Assembly (NCBI RefSeq): GCF_024753565.1 | Contig: NZ_JANTPT010000001.1 | Span: 1,815,336 to 1,879,335, forward strand | Direction: 5' to 3' | Length of the DNA stretch: 64,000 nt | Source: Mechercharimyces sp. CAU 1602 | Lineage (GTDB): Bacteria; Bacillota; Bacilli; Thermoactinomycetales; JANTPT01 | Made by a program: the position numbers and the translations under genes | Part shown: piece after piece, positions 1-8,452 of the stretch | Numbering within the stretch: position 1 is the stretch's first letter | How the letters are laid out: each line of letters starts with the position of its first letter | The notes under the pieces: generated by a model | Seen by the model: only the letters and a program-made list of their open reading frames with translations | What the model was told of the DNA's origin: nothing | Database searches by the model: none

Positions 1-33
1 TATTCCTGCATCTAATCCTTTTTGATTATTCAT
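1..33 (-). CDS. Start of a leftward gene cut by the window edge (11 codons visible)
   Basis: An ATG at 33-31 reads leftward off the window. It is preceded on the minus strand by a strong purine-rich ribosome binding site (GGGGGAGG, about 36-50), which is why I accept it as a real start. Eleven codons (MNNQKGLDAGI) are too few to name a family. It lies 35 bases downstream of the metallo-hydrolase gene on the same strand, so the two may be cotranscribed. Confidence 0.5.
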   Translation of the reverse strand, partial: MNNQKGLDAGI

Positions 34-68
34 TCGCCGCCTCCCCCTTCCCTAACTTGACCACGCCT

Positions 69-1034
69 TTATGCCAAATAAACGTAGTGATCATCGATCC
101 ACTTACGACTTATCTCATCAGCCAATCGTAAATACTCTAAGTGAGCTAGTGTTTCCGATAAGGCAAAGCGCAAGTTATGAATGGAGAGTCGGTCACCAAA
201 GTGTTGAAAGCAACATTCTACCGCTGTCATGCCCCCCTTTGATTGAGACAAAATCCCCTTCATATGGTCAAGTCGTTCACGATGATGTCGTTCTAGCTCC
301 TCTATTCGTTCGCGATAAGAATGAAACACAGTGCCGTGAGCAGGAAAAACCGTTTGCACCGGAAGTTCCTTCATCTTATTTAATGACTCCATAAATAATC
401 GAAGTGGGTTTGGATGCCCGCCCGGCCACATACTAATATTAGGCGTAATTTTAGGTAACAAAAAATCCCCCGCCAATAACCACTCCCGTTCACGATCATA
501 AAAACAGAGATGACCATCCGCATGGCCAGGTGTATGCATAATCTCATACTGGCGATCTCCTAAACGGATCATCTCCCCTGCGGCAATAAAACTAGGTGTG
601 GGATGCGGCTCTACCCACGGACGAAAATGTTCAATATGCCCTGGAATCTGCTCCACCCATTGTGACGACAAGCCATTTTCTCCATACGACTTTACCAAAC
701 CCTGAGCAAAAGTGCTGCCTGCGCCGACAAAATTATGAGCTTGTTCATAATCGATGCGTGACAAATAGACTGGAGCCCCAGATTGAGCCTGCATCCACCC
801 TGCCAAGCCATAATGATCAGGGTGATAGTGTGTAAGTACAATCTTCTCTACATCATCCCACCCCCATCCCATTTTCCGTTGCGCTTCCTCCCAAACATGA
901 ATACTATCAGCTGTATGAAGACCCGTATCCAGCACCGTATAACCATATTCGCCACGAAGCAAATACGCATTAATTATTTTTAAAGGAAAGGGTAACGGCA
1001 ATCGAATCTTCGTAATTTCACTCCAACTATTCAT
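69..1034 (-). CDS. MBL-fold metallo-hydrolase
   Basis: About 321 residues of the metallo-beta-lactamase superfamily. The metal-binding signature reads THYHPDHYG (HxHxDH class) near residue 70, followed later by a GHADGH-type histidine and a GDFLLP aspartate, and a PAHG near the C-terminal third. This set of ligands suggests a two-metal hydrolase of the glyoxalase II/RNase Z-like type; the substrate cannot be read from sequence. I chose the ATG at 1034 because GAAGGAGAG lies at the right distance upstream; an earlier TTG would swallow that site. A methyltransferase gene ends 33 bases upstream on the same strand, so these probably share a transcript. Confidence 0.85.
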   Translation of the reverse strand: MNSWSEITKIRLPLPFPLKIINAYLLRGEYGYTVLDTGLHTADSIHVWEEAQRKMGWGWDDVEKIVLTHYHPDHYGLAGWMQAQSGAPVYLSRIDYEQAHNFVGAGSTFAQGLVKSYGENGLSSQWVEQIPGHIEHFRPWVEPHPTPSFIAAGEMIRLGDRQYEIMHTPGHADGHLCFYDREREWLLAGDFLLPKITPNISMWPGGHPNPLRLFMESLNKMKELPVQTVFPAHGTVFHSYRERIEELERHHRERLDHMKGILSQSKGGMTAVECCFQHFGDRLSIHNLRFALSETLAHLEYLRLADEISRKWIDDHYVYLA

Positions 1035-1067
1035 AATGAATCTCTCCTTCAAATAAATGCGTTATGA

Positions 1068-1796
1068 CTAGCGAGCAGTACCCACAAAAATCATGCGTGC
1101 ACTCTCTTCTTTATACATCTTCCCTTCATAATCACCATACACTGCATCAATCGCTAATCCAGCTTGTCCCATCATCTGCACCATCTCATCTCTCGTGTAC
1201 ATCTTCACCCGTTCTTGATAGGTACGCGTCCCTTCATTATCAGTAACTGTTATTTTCTTATGTACAAATGGGCCCTCAATTTTGCGTTCCTCTACAATTA
1301 GAGTATCCTCTTCCTGCCTACGGCTCTCCGGAATTAAGTGCTTCTCAACCGAGTAGCGATTAAGAAAATCGATCACAAATTTCCCACCCGGTTTTAATAC
1401 CCGCTTAATTTCGGTCAAGACTTTGCTATTTTCATGATCTTCTATAAAGTAGCCAAACGAAGTAAATAAGTTCATAACTGCATCAAAAGAGTGATCAGCA
1501 AATGGAACTTTCCTCATATCTCCCTGCACATAATGTACATTTTCATGTTGATTACACCTGCGCCCATGTCGCAACAGGGTAGTCGACAGGTCCATCCCCG
1601 TTACATGTAAACCTTTATGCGCCAGTTCAATTGAATGACGTCCCGTTCCACAGCAGAGATCCAGTACAGTCTCCCCTCCACCTAATTCCATCCATGTACA
1701 GATCGCATCAATTTCCTTAGATGCATGAACCTGATCACGATGCCGATATACAAGTAAGTAATCTTCTCCAAAACTTTTTTCATACCATGGTGACAT
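1068..1796 (-). CDS. Class I SAM-dependent methyltransferase
   Basis: About 242 residues with a Rossmann-type methyltransferase core. The SAM-binding motif I is VLDLCCGTGRHS near residue 50, followed by the acidic motif II (TGMDLS) and a motif around VQGDMRKVPF, which is the usual order for the Methyltransf_25/11 families. The acceptor is unknown. The ATG at 1796 is preceded by GGAAGGAG at good spacing; an upstream in-frame ATG would begin before that site. It sits just upstream of the MBL-fold hydrolase in the same orientation. Confidence 0.85.
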   Translation of the reverse strand: MSPWYEKSFGEDYLLVYRHRDQVHASKEIDAICTWMELGGGETVLDLCCGTGRHSIELAHKGLHVTGMDLSTTLLRHGRRCNQHENVHYVQGDMRKVPFADHSFDAVMNLFTSFGYFIEDHENSKVLTEIKRVLKPGGKFVIDFLNRYSVEKHLIPESRRQEEDTLIVEERKIEGPFVHKKITVTDNEGTRTYQERVKMYTRDEMVQMMGQAGLAIDAVYGDYEGKMYKEESARMIFVGTAR

Positions 1797-1843
1797 CGAG
1801 CTTACTCCTTCCATTTCAATACCTATTTTATCATACTATTCGC

Positions 1844-2278
1844 TTAAAGCGCCTCTTTCTCCAATTCTTTAGCAAGATAGCTTTGTATCCACCCTCGATA
1901 CGAAGAAAGTACATCCGTGCGGTTCAACCACTCCCATACTTCATCGGCCTTCATTTCATGATAGTAACGAACCAATCGTTCACGAAAATAAACCAATGCC
2001 TTTAGTTCGGCTACGCTTTCCACAGGAATGACGCGTTCATCCTCTAAAATATCAATAATATCTAAATATCCTCCTGGATCCCTCATAATAAAACCATCAA
2101 TTAACGAATTCCCTACATCTATTACACTTTCAACCGCTAGATGAATAGCACGCGCTACCGCAAACTGCTCCATCAAGTCTCTATTTCCATTTTCTTTTAC
2201 TTCTTCCATCACAGTAAGTGCAGTTTGTAAAATGTCACACTGAGCGTTTATACGGGTCGTATCCACTTCGTACATCAT
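1844..2278 (-). CDS. yutE: DUF86 / HepT-like protein (YutE family)
   Basis: About 144 residues, almost all helical, matching the DUF86 family of B. subtilis YutE. HepT-type members of this fold are RNases with an R-x4-H-x-Y motif and are usually paired with a MNT nucleotidyltransferase antitoxin. Here the corresponding segment reads RERLVRYYHEM, so the motif histidine is arginine (codon CGT, one transition from CAT). No MNT gene is adjacent. This looks like an orphan member with a non-toxic role or a lost activity. Start ATG at 2278 (tandem ATGATG) follows a GGGAGAAG site. The symbol rests on family resemblance and on yutD, yutC and lipA lying nearby. Confidence 0.75.
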   Translation of the reverse strand: MMYEVDTTRINAQCDILQTALTVMEEVKENGNRDLMEQFAVARAIHLAVESVIDVGNSLIDGFIMRDPGGYLDIIDILEDERVIPVESVAELKALVYFRERLVRYYHEMKADEVWEWLNRTDVLSSYRGWIQSYLAKELEKEAL

Positions 2279-2545
2279 GCCTTCTTCTCCCTTCAAATAG
2301 GACTTCTTTGCCTCTTCACCGACCTTATCACTTTATCTCTTTTTGTAAGTGGATGCAATGAATCTTCTACCCTATACCCCCATTTCAGGGCTCAATTATA
2401 TTCCATATTAAGTGATCTATTCAAAAAGAAGGGGGTTGTTTTCTATCCCTTCACTCTTTAAAATATTATTTATTCATTTATTGAAACAAATGAGTTAAAC
2501 TTTCCATTACTATATATAGATTCTTTACAAGGAAGGGGCAACATC

Positions 2546-3595
2546 ATGAGCACCTCAAACGAGTCACGCAATGCTTTCTTTGATAATGCCAAGTTCTTGC
2601 TTATCTTTTTGGTCGTACTAGGACACGCCATCCGACCTTTGGCAGATCAATTTGATAGCATGAACGCATTGTATTTATGGATTTATTCCTTTCATATGCC
2701 TTTGATGATCTTTATTGCGGGTTATTTTTCTAAAAACATTCACAAGAAGGGGCAATATCAAAAACTGATTGCAACCGTTCTTGTTCCATACCTCTTATTT
2801 GAATTTCTTTACGAAGTTTATCAATCTTTCATCTATGCACCTGACTCTAATAATCAACTTGATTTATTATCACCCTATTGGCTTATGTGGTTTATGTTTA
2901 GTTTATTTTTGTGGAAGACACTGCTCCCATACTTTCTAAACTTAAAATATCCTCTCATGATCTCTATTGCACTTGGGTTACTGATTGGGTTTACAGATGC
3001 AGATAAATTTTTGTCCTTCCATAAGACGATTGCCTTCTTCCCATTCTTTATCCTGGGCTATTTCACCAGCGCAGAACTAATCACCAAACTACAAAGAAAA
3101 AGCGTACGCACCATCTCTGCACTTATTCTTATTTTTAGTTTTATCACACTCTATCTAATGGAACTTCATTATCTACCTTTTCATATGGAGATCCGTAAAT
3201 GGTTATACTTTTCCACTCCATATGTGGAACTTGGGAAAAGTGTTGGTGTTGGTGTGCTGTATCGTTTTATCTTGTATGGTATTTGTATCGTCATGTCGCT
3301 CAGTTTTCTCGCCGTTGCACCTACAAAGAAAACATTTTTTACCCACCTAGGAACAAGAACATTATATGTGTACTTGTTACATGGTTTCTTGATCAGAACC
3401 CTCTTCACCTTAGAGATTTACGAGCAAGTAGATTCTAGTTGGTCCATTTTATATGCGGTTCTGCTCTCTATTTTGATCACCTATATTTTATCGACCGCAT
3501 GGACACTTCGTTTAACAAAGCCACTCGTACAACCTCGGTTGCACTGGCTCCTAGGGAAACCTAAACATGGCTCCATCAATATTCCCTCCACTTAA
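2546..3595 (+). CDS. Acyltransferase family 3 membrane protein
   Basis: 349 residues with about ten hydrophobic segments. The N-terminus carries FDNAKFLLIFLVVLGHAI, the typical start of acyltransferase family 3 proteins (OafA/YrhL/fucose-4-O-acetylase type), in which the histidine of the first helix is the proposed catalytic residue. These enzymes O-acylate cell-surface sugars. The start ATG follows AAGGAAGGGG. It is monocistronic: the 250 bases upstream hold no gene and a strong terminator follows. The acceptor sugar is unknown. Confidence 0.85.
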   Translation: MSTSNESRNAFFDNAKFLLIFLVVLGHAIRPLADQFDSMNALYLWIYSFHMPLMIFIAGYFSKNIHKKGQYQKLIATVLVPYLLFEFLYEVYQSFIYAPDSNNQLDLLSPYWLMWFMFSLFLWKTLLPYFLNLKYPLMISIALGLLIGFTDADKFLSFHKTIAFFPFFILGYFTSAELITKLQRKSVRTISALILIFSFITLYLMELHYLPFHMEIRKWLYFSTPYVELGKSVGVGVLYRFILYGICIVMSLSFLAVAPTKKTFFTHLGTRTLYVYLLHGFLIRTLFTLEIYEQVDSSWSILYAVLLSILITYILSTAWTLRLTKPLVQPRLHWLLGKPKHGSINIPST

Positions 3596-3606
3596 ACAGT
3601 GAAACA

Positions 3607-3658
3607 AAGAAACGACAAGAGGCGCGCAAGTATTCCTTTGCTCCTCTTGTCGTTTCTT
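3607..3658 (+). terminator. Rho-independent terminator after the acyltransferase gene
   Basis: Perfect 16-bp inverted repeat (3607-3622 with 3643-3658), 20-base loop, starting 12 bases after the stop codon. The T-rich right arm and following bases fit termination of rightward transcription. Confidence 0.85.
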
Positions 3659-3778
3659 ATTTTGTCAATTCACTTCTCTGTTTGTCATAGCCTGACATCC
3701 TTTGTCACGCATGAAGGAATTGCACTCTAAGTTAAGAATATGAGGAGGAGAGAGTTTCTTGTATCAAGGGGTTGATGC

Positions 3779-4420
3779 ATGATGTCAAAAGAAACTTATA
3801 TTACTACTGCTGAGGCTGCAAGTCAGCTTCACGTTCATGCTCGTACCATCCGTAAATGGATCGATACTTTCGCTGAATATATTCAACCAGAAACAAACGA
3901 GCGCGGTCATTATTTACTCACACAAAGCGGCCTTGAACGCTTAGAAGAAATCCAACGACGACTACAGGAAAAAAATCGTTCTATGCGTCAGGTTCGGGAA
4001 CTCCTAAAGGAAGAAGGGAAAATTCGCGGTCTATCGCATCCCTCCAATCTAGCAATTCCTTCTCCTCCTCATCTACCGCCGAAGGTAGAAGCCACTATGG
4101 ATCAAATCATGGAAAGCATGACAAACATGGAAAAATGGATAGAGTCTTTGACAAAACGGATGGAGCGCATTGAAGATCATGTATTCGATTTGTTTGACGC
4201 GTTGGAAGAAGTAGAGCATCGCATTCACCAATCTAATCATGAATACGCGAAAACCGAAGAGGTCTCTGCTATGTTTGAGGAGATCAGAAGAAAACAAGAT
4301 CAATTAAAAATCGAATTGCGTCAAGCCACCTTCTCTCATCGCTTAGCTGCCGCTGCTGTTTCTCCGGCAGAATTAGGACCACGGAAGCAGAAAAAGGGAA
4401 GCCGTTTTCTTCTATTTTAG
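3779..4420 (+). CDS. MerR-type HTH protein with C-terminal coiled coil
   Basis: 213 residues. Residues about 5-55 form a MerR-like winged helix (ITTAEAASQLHVHARTIRKW), and the remainder is charged and helical with heptad-like spacing in residues 55-85 and 105-180, suggesting coiled-coil dimerisation. This layout resembles the DNA-binding/coiled-coil proteins related to RacA and similar MerR-like Bacillus proteins rather than a metal sensor: there is no effector domain or cysteine cluster. The start is one of two tandem ATGs (3779 or 3782) after AAGGGG. The DNA target and function are unknown. Confidence 0.75.
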   Translation: MMSKETYITTAEAASQLHVHARTIRKWIDTFAEYIQPETNERGHYLLTQSGLERLEEIQRRLQEKNRSMRQVRELLKEEGKIRGLSHPSNLAIPSPPHLPPKVEATMDQIMESMTNMEKWIESLTKRMERIEDHVFDLFDALEEVEHRIHQSNHEYAKTEEVSAMFEEIRRKQDQLKIELRQATFSHRLAAAAVSPAELGPRKQKKGSRFLLF

Positions 4421-4472
4421 AATATGCTAAAATAATGAATAATGGCGAATAATGGTGGCAAAGGAGTCGCGT

Positions 4473-4751
4473 ATGACAACAATGAATGATGGTCTCTTTT
4501 TTTTATATGATGAGCAAGAGGATACTTCAACTCGCTTTCTAAGCTTTGTTGGAAAAAGCAATCGCTTTGATCTAGCTCTTGTGCAAACAAGTCGCTTTTA
4601 TGGGAAAATGATGGTGCTCGATTTACAATCAAATCGTTTTGCTCTTATTGGATCTGACGATTTGGAGGAAGAGGGAAACCTCGAGTATGCGTTTCAAATC
4701 AATCACGAAGAAGCAGATGAATTGCGTTCATTTCTCAATACTCTGCTCTAA
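4473..4751 (+). CDS. DUF3055-like small cytosolic protein
   Basis: About 92 residues, without signal peptide or membrane segment. The sequence pattern (short N-terminus, LYDEQED, RFYGKMMVLDLQ, acidic C-terminus) matches my recollection of the DUF3055 family, conserved across Bacillales without a known role. The ATG at 4473 is preceded by AAAGGAG at 6 bases, so an upstream in-frame ATG at 4452 is less likely. It stands between the HTH gene and another small acidic protein on the same strand. Confidence 0.7.
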   Translation: MTTMNDGLFFLYDEQEDTSTRFLSFVGKSNRFDLALVQTSRFYGKMMVLDLQSNRFALIGSDDLEEEGNLEYAFQINHEEADELRSFLNTLL

Positions 4752-4831
4752 TCAAGTGCTTCTTGTTCACCTCATCGATGGACCGAATATCTTCTATGCT
4801 ACTCGCTCACACTAGCGATGAGGTGATCAAA

Positions 4832-5134
4832 ATGCATAACAAACCGTCCCCACCGCCTGAAGAGAGTAACAAAAAACGGAATAGGGATGACGAGGAAGAA
4901 AACTTCCAGGAACTAGATACTGTCATTTCACAGCGAAGTGAGCTTGTACCAGAAGAGTTTGCAGATGGTCCATATGGAGCCGCTCATAATGAAGAGCATC
5001 TGGGAAAGAGAACCCCTTGGTACAAGAATCAACACGCTTCCCCCCGCTTTACCTATGAAGATCGGCAATTCCACGAAGGTATTCCTAGACAAGATCCTGG
5101 TAGTCATCACATTCACGATGATGAGGATACGTAA
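4832..5134 (+). CDS. Small hydrophilic acidic protein, possibly DUF3905-type
   Basis: 100 residues, rich in charged residues, His and Pro, with no hydrophobic segment. The N-terminal third is low-complexity (PSPPPEESNKKRNRDDEEE). The C-terminal half has a patterned block with PEEFADGPYG, TPWYKN, FTYEDRQFHEG and an acidic His-rich tail, which looks like a conserved small Bacillales protein; I only weakly associate it with DUF3905. The ATG at 4832 follows GAGGTGATC. A bidirectional hairpin separates it from convergent yutD. No function can be assigned. Confidence 0.6.
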   Translation: MHNKPSPPPEESNKKRNRDDEEENFQELDTVISQRSELVPEEFADGPYGAAHNEEHLGKRTPWYKNQHASPRFTYEDRQFHEGIPRQDPGSHHIHDDEDT

Positions 5135-5150
5135 AAGTACCTCATTATAT

Positions 5151-5206
5151 AAAATGAAAGGATCTAAGCTCAGTGTTGTCTCACACTAGCTAGATCCTTT
5201 CATTTT
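5151..5206. terminator. Bidirectional terminator between the acidic protein gene and yutD
   Basis: 16-bp inverted repeat (5151-5166 with 5191-5206) flanked by A-rich and T-rich tracts, placed between two convergent genes, 16 bases after one stop and 4 bases after the other. It can serve both strands. Confidence 0.85.
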
Positions 5207-5210
5207 ATTT

Positions 5211-5501
5211 TTATATGCGCTCCTTTTTCATCTTGCGGAGAATAAAATACGAACAGCCAAAGTTACAGTACTCTGTAAGGTATTCTTGGAGGTGATGAAT
5301 ATTTGTCTCCCTCGTCACGCGCGGACTCCCTGCTTCATAAAACCCTTTTAATCGCAGTTGACCGTAACCCCAATCCCCCACAATATAATCGTATTTCCCT
5401 AATATCTCACTATATCGTTTATGGAAGATCTCACTTTTCCATCCTTCTTTATGATCCGTCAGCAGTTCGTATACTTGTTGTTGAATGTGTACCATACCCA
5501 T
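5211..5501 (-). CDS. yutD: YutD family protein (DUF1027)
   Basis: 96 residues from the ATG at 5501. The core RYSEILGKYDYIVGDWGYGQ with LRLKGFY following, and the C-terminal YLTEYCNFGCSYFILRK, are characteristic of the YutD/DUF1027 family, whose function is unknown. The open frame extends upstream to 5648, but that extension would overlap the start of the divergent yutC-like gene and does not look conserved, so I trim it. ATGs at 5546 and 5567 remain possible starts. Its neighbours (yutC-like, lipA, lytH) match the B. subtilis neighbourhood as I remember it. Confidence 0.85.
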   Translation of the reverse strand: MGMVHIQQQVYELLTDHKEGWKSEIFHKRYSEILGKYDYIVGDWGYGQLRLKGFYEAGSPRVTRETNIHHLQEYLTEYCNFGCSYFILRKMKKERI

Positions 5502-5636
5502 CTTGTATGCCTGCTTTCTTCCGTTCTTACTTCCATAGTACCACATCTTTACCCATTTTTGATACATGCCGTTATTTTCATTATCTTCATAGCTACGCTC
5601 ATCAGCGGGCACATTAAGAGACAGGAGGTGTTCATC

Positions 5637-6218
5637 TTGACGAAACATCGTTCACTGCTTCTGTTTCTATGCCTATCCCTCTTCGTAACTGCCTGTTCCA
5701 ATCAGGCTCGCTCCAATGATAGCGATCAAGAATCTAACTATAAAGATGGGCGTGAGGATAAAAACCATGTTCAATACCTAGGGACCGGGCTAAGTAACCC
5801 CTCTCATCTGAACAAAGAAGAAAGTAAGCTCGGCTATATTCGTTTCAAAGCATCTCAACATCGGGATGATAAACAACCTGATGCGTTTATCGACCGCAAC
5901 GTCCTTGCCCGTCAAATCGGAGAGTTAGTAACACGCCTATCCAAAGTAGATGAATGTACGGTTCTCGTAACAGACGACCACATCTTTGTAGGGCTAGATC
6001 ACCCTACTTCAGAAAGCATAAGTGCGGCTGAACGAACGACTGCTAGTATCAGTCCTCGCTACTTCGACATCCATGTGACCGGAGACCCACATTTACGATC
6101 TAAAATGGAGCAAATCGGTGAACAAGTGAAAAAGGGTGAGACCACAAGCGAAGAAAGTGACAACATCAACGATTTGCTTCGCCAAATGGGAGATCACACC
6201 CCTCCCATTCAGCAGTAA
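5637..6218 (+). CDS. yutC: YhcN/YlaJ-type sporulation-related lipoprotein (YutC-like)
   Basis: 193 residues from a TTG start at 5637 that is preceded by a perfect AGGAGG (5623-5628). The N-terminus is a lipoprotein signal peptide ending in LFVTAC (lipobox), so the mature protein is anchored at Cys. The remainder (a QIGELVTRLSKVDECTVLVTDDHIFVGL segment, described here in two parts: QIGELVTRLSK and VLVTDDHIFVGL) fits the YhcN/YlaJ family of small lipoproteins, several of which are linked to spores. The longer frame beginning at 5421 is an artefact that overlaps yutD. The gene is followed by a terminator shared with lipA. Confidence 0.8.
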   Translation: MTKHRSLLLFLCLSLFVTACSNQARSNDSDQESNYKDGREDKNHVQYLGTGLSNPSHLNKEESKLGYIRFKASQHRDDKQPDAFIDRNVLARQIGELVTRLSKVDECTVLVTDDHIFVGLDHPTSESISAAERTTASISPRYFDIHVTGDPHLRSKMEQIGEQVKKGETTSEESDNINDLLRQMGDHTPPIQQ

Positions 6219-6222
6219 CCTC

Positions 6223-6266
6223 AAAAAACCAACCACTCCCTCACAATGGGAATTGGTTGGTTTTTA
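6223..6266. terminator. Bidirectional terminator between yutC-like gene and lipA
   Basis: Inverted repeat AAAAACCAACC / GGTTGGTTTTT around 6223-6266, between convergent stops at 6218 and 6283. A-tract on the left and T-tract on the right allow it to work in both directions. Confidence 0.8.
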
Positions 6267-6282
6267 ATACCATCTCTCGTGC

Positions 6283-7191
6283 TTAGCCTTCATTTACAGC
6301 AGCGATGTTTGTCTGTGCCGACTGTACTTGTTCATGCGCGTGATAGGAACTCCGTACAAGCGGACCTGATTCCACATGGCTAAATCCACGCTTCAATCCT
6401 TCTTCTTTTAACATCACAAATTCATCCGGCATATAGTACCGTACAATCTTCAAATGCTTAAATGTTGGCTGTAAGTACTGTCCAATGGTCATAATATCGA
6501 CATGATGTGCTCGCAAATCATCCATAGTCTCTAAAATATCCTCAATTTCTTCTCCTACACCAACCATCAAGCTTGACTTTGTCGGAATAGAAGGTTGCAT
6601 CTCCTTTGCCCGCGATAGTAATTCCAAGGAACGAGGATATTTCGCTTTAGAACGAACACGATCGGAAAGACGTCCAACCGTTTCAATATTATGGTTTAAG
6701 ATATCGGGTTTCTCATCCATAACTACTTTTAATGCATCCCAGTTCCCAAGAAAGTCAGGAATCAATACTTCTACCGAAGTTCCTGGGTTACGTTTGCGGA
6801 TCGCGCGTATAGTAGCAGCAAAGATAGCTGCACCGCCATCAGCTAAATCATCGCGTGCAACCGATGTGACAACAGCATGCTTTACTTCCATCTGCTCTAC
6901 CGCTTCTGCCACTCTCTCAGGTTCTGCCCAATCTAATTCAGTCGGCAATCCTGTCTTTACTGCACAAAAGCGACATGCCCGCGTGCAAATATCGCCTAAA
7001 ATCATAAAAGTTGCTGTTCCATGAGACCAGCACTCATATAAATTGGGGCATCGTGCTTCCTCACACACCGTATGAAGGGTCTTACTCCGCATCATTTTCT
7101 TAAGCTTGCCGAAGTTTTCCCCCGTATTTAATTTTACTTTCAACCACTCGGGTTTTCGTTGCGGTCGTTGGTGACGACGATCTTTCTTCAA
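6283..7191 (-). CDS. lipA: Lipoyl synthase
   Basis: 302 residues. Radical SAM enzyme that inserts two sulfurs into protein-bound octanoyl groups to make lipoate for pyruvate and 2-oxoglutarate dehydrogenases. Both iron-sulfur sites are visible: the auxiliary cluster [12 protein letters not shown] and the radical [11 protein letters not shown]. Length is typical. The start is a TTG at 7191 preceded by CAAGGAGG; the upstream ATG at 7233 would place that ribosome binding site inside the gene. It is divergent from the lytH gene. Confidence 0.95.
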   Translation of the reverse strand: MKKDRRHQRPQRKPEWLKVKLNTGENFGKLKKMMRSKTLHTVCEEARCPNLYECWSHGTATFMILGDICTRACRFCAVKTGLPTELDWAEPERVAEAVEQMEVKHAVVTSVARDDLADGGAAIFAATIRAIRKRNPGTSVEVLIPDFLGNWDALKVVMDEKPDILNHNIETVGRLSDRVRSKAKYPRSLELLSRAKEMQPSIPTKSSLMVGVGEEIEDILETMDDLRAHHVDIMTIGQYLQPTFKHLKIVRYYMPDEFVMLKEEGLKRGFSHVESGPLVRSSYHAHEQVQSAQTNIAAVNEG

Positions 7192-7364
7192 GTATATTCC
7201 TCCTTGAAGGATGACTTCAGTTTTATGATACAAGTCTTATATTACCACAAAAAAGCTTTTTTCACGCTTGATAAGATCCATCGATGTTGGGCACATTATG
7301 TGTGAACCTACATTTTTTTACATCCTCATCAATACTTGACTCATATTAAAGCGGTGATATTAGC

Positions 7365-8366
7365 ATGTTCAAACAAGGCTTTATGGTTCTTCTGTCCACT
7401 ATCATCTCTTTCTCTCTGACATCTTCTGTCTTCGCAGTAGGAGAAAATGATAACAAGGCATCAAACGAAAGTGATGCACGAAAAGCGCTCTTTGAAAGTG
7501 TAGAACTCGTAACAGGAGTGCCTTGGAGTGTCTTGGCTGCCATAGATCAATATGAACGTAATTTACAACGTGTCCGCCGAGATTTGAGTGAAAAAGAGGG
7601 TCTTATTTCCATCACTATCCCTCCCTCACGCTGGTCAGGAGAATTAAATCCTGATTCTGCTGATAACGAGCCAGCATCCATTCAATTTTTCACTGGTATC
7701 GGACAAGACGGGGATGGAGATGGTAAAGCGGATCAAGGAAATGAAGTAGATGTTACCTATACTATTGCTCGTTACCTAAGCTCCTACGGGGTAACAGCAG
7801 AGAACATACGTATCGGACTTTGGCAATATTACCAACATCCCCTCGCTGTAGACATCATTACTCATATGAGTAAAGTATATCAGCAATTTAATTCCCTCGA
7901 GTTGGATGAACGCACATTCGTCATGCCTATGCGCTATAACTATACTTATCATAGTACATTTGGTGATCGTCGGGGCTTTGGTGGACTTCGTATCCATGAA
8001 GGAACAGACATTTTTGCCGATTATGGTACCCCAGTTCTCAGCCCTTGCTATGGTTACATTGAGCTGAAGGGATGGAACCGGTTCGGGGGATGGCGAGTTG
8101 GCATACGGGATTTAAATAATAACTATCACTACTTTGCTCACTTGAGCAGTTTTGACAAGAAGATTGCTCAAGGGCAAGTTGTTGAACCCGGTTCAATTTT
8201 AGGGTATGTGGGCTCATCTGGTTATGGACCTCCTGGAACCTCAGGGAAGTTTCCTCCCCATTTGCATTATGGCATATACAAATTTAATGGCAAGACCACC
8301 TACGCTTTTAATCCCTATCCTTACCTAAGAAATTGGGAACGTGCTTCCAAACGTCGTTCCCTTTAA
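7365..8366 (+). CDS. lytH: M23 family peptidase, LytH/YunA-like
   Basis: 333 residues. N-terminal signal peptide (MFKQGFMVLLSTIISFSL, then a cleavage region near FAVGE) and a C-terminal M23/LytM domain with both zinc motifs: HEGTD (HxxxD) near residue 215 and HLHYG (HxH) near residue 302. The central region, including ELNPDSADNEPASIQ and a DGDGDGKAD-like acidic stretch, is typical of B. subtilis LytH (YunA), an L-Ala-D-Glu peptidase that matures spore cortex. Adjacent to divergent lipA as in B. subtilis, from memory. A sporulation promoter was not resolved. Confidence 0.85.
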   Translation: MFKQGFMVLLSTIISFSLTSSVFAVGENDNKASNESDARKALFESVELVTGVPWSVLAAIDQYERNLQRVRRDLSEKEGLISITIPPSRWSGELNPDSADNEPASIQFFTGIGQDGDGDGKADQGNEVDVTYTIARYLSSYGVTAENIRIGLWQYYQHPLAVDIITHMSKVYQQFNSLELDERTFVMPMRYNYTYHSTFGDRRGFGGLRIHEGTDIFADYGTPVLSPCYGYIELKGWNRFGGWRVGIRDLNNNYHYFAHLSSFDKKIAQGQVVEPGSILGYVGSSGYGPPGTSGKFPPHLHYGIYKFNGKTTYAFNPYPYLRNWERASKRRSL

Positions 8367-8389
8367 ACAAACTACCACTCCATTAAAAC

Positions 8390-8430
8390 AAAAACACCCC
8401 CTAAGGAGCTATATCCCTTGAGGGGTGTTC
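8390..8430. terminator. Hairpin between lytH and the symporter small subunit
   Basis: Inverted repeat AACACCCC ... GGGGTGTT with a second inner arm (CTAAGG/CCCTTG), flanked on the left by an A-rich tract. It lies between the convergent stops at 8366 and 8453; the U-tract is better for leftward transcription. Confidence 0.75.
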
Positions 8431-8452
8431 ATGCCATTTCTAGCGTAACACC

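Noticed and set aside
69-1034. First MBL-fold gene as a beta-lactamase
   Set aside because: Metal motifs are shared by many hydrolases; no beta-lactamase-specific residues or signal peptide, so resistance is not supported.
2297-2545. Promoter TTGAAA ... TACTAT before the acyltransferase gene
   Set aside because: The spacer (about 21 bases) is too long for a sigma-A promoter; I cannot support a call.
5421-5636. N-terminal extension of the YutC-like lipoprotein
   Set aside because: It overlaps yutD on the other strand and would hide the lipoprotein signal peptide; the TTG at 5637 has a perfect AGGAGG.
5502-5648. Extended N-terminus of YutD
   Set aside because: The extension overlaps the divergent yutC-like start and its ribosome binding site, and the conserved domain begins only at about 5495.
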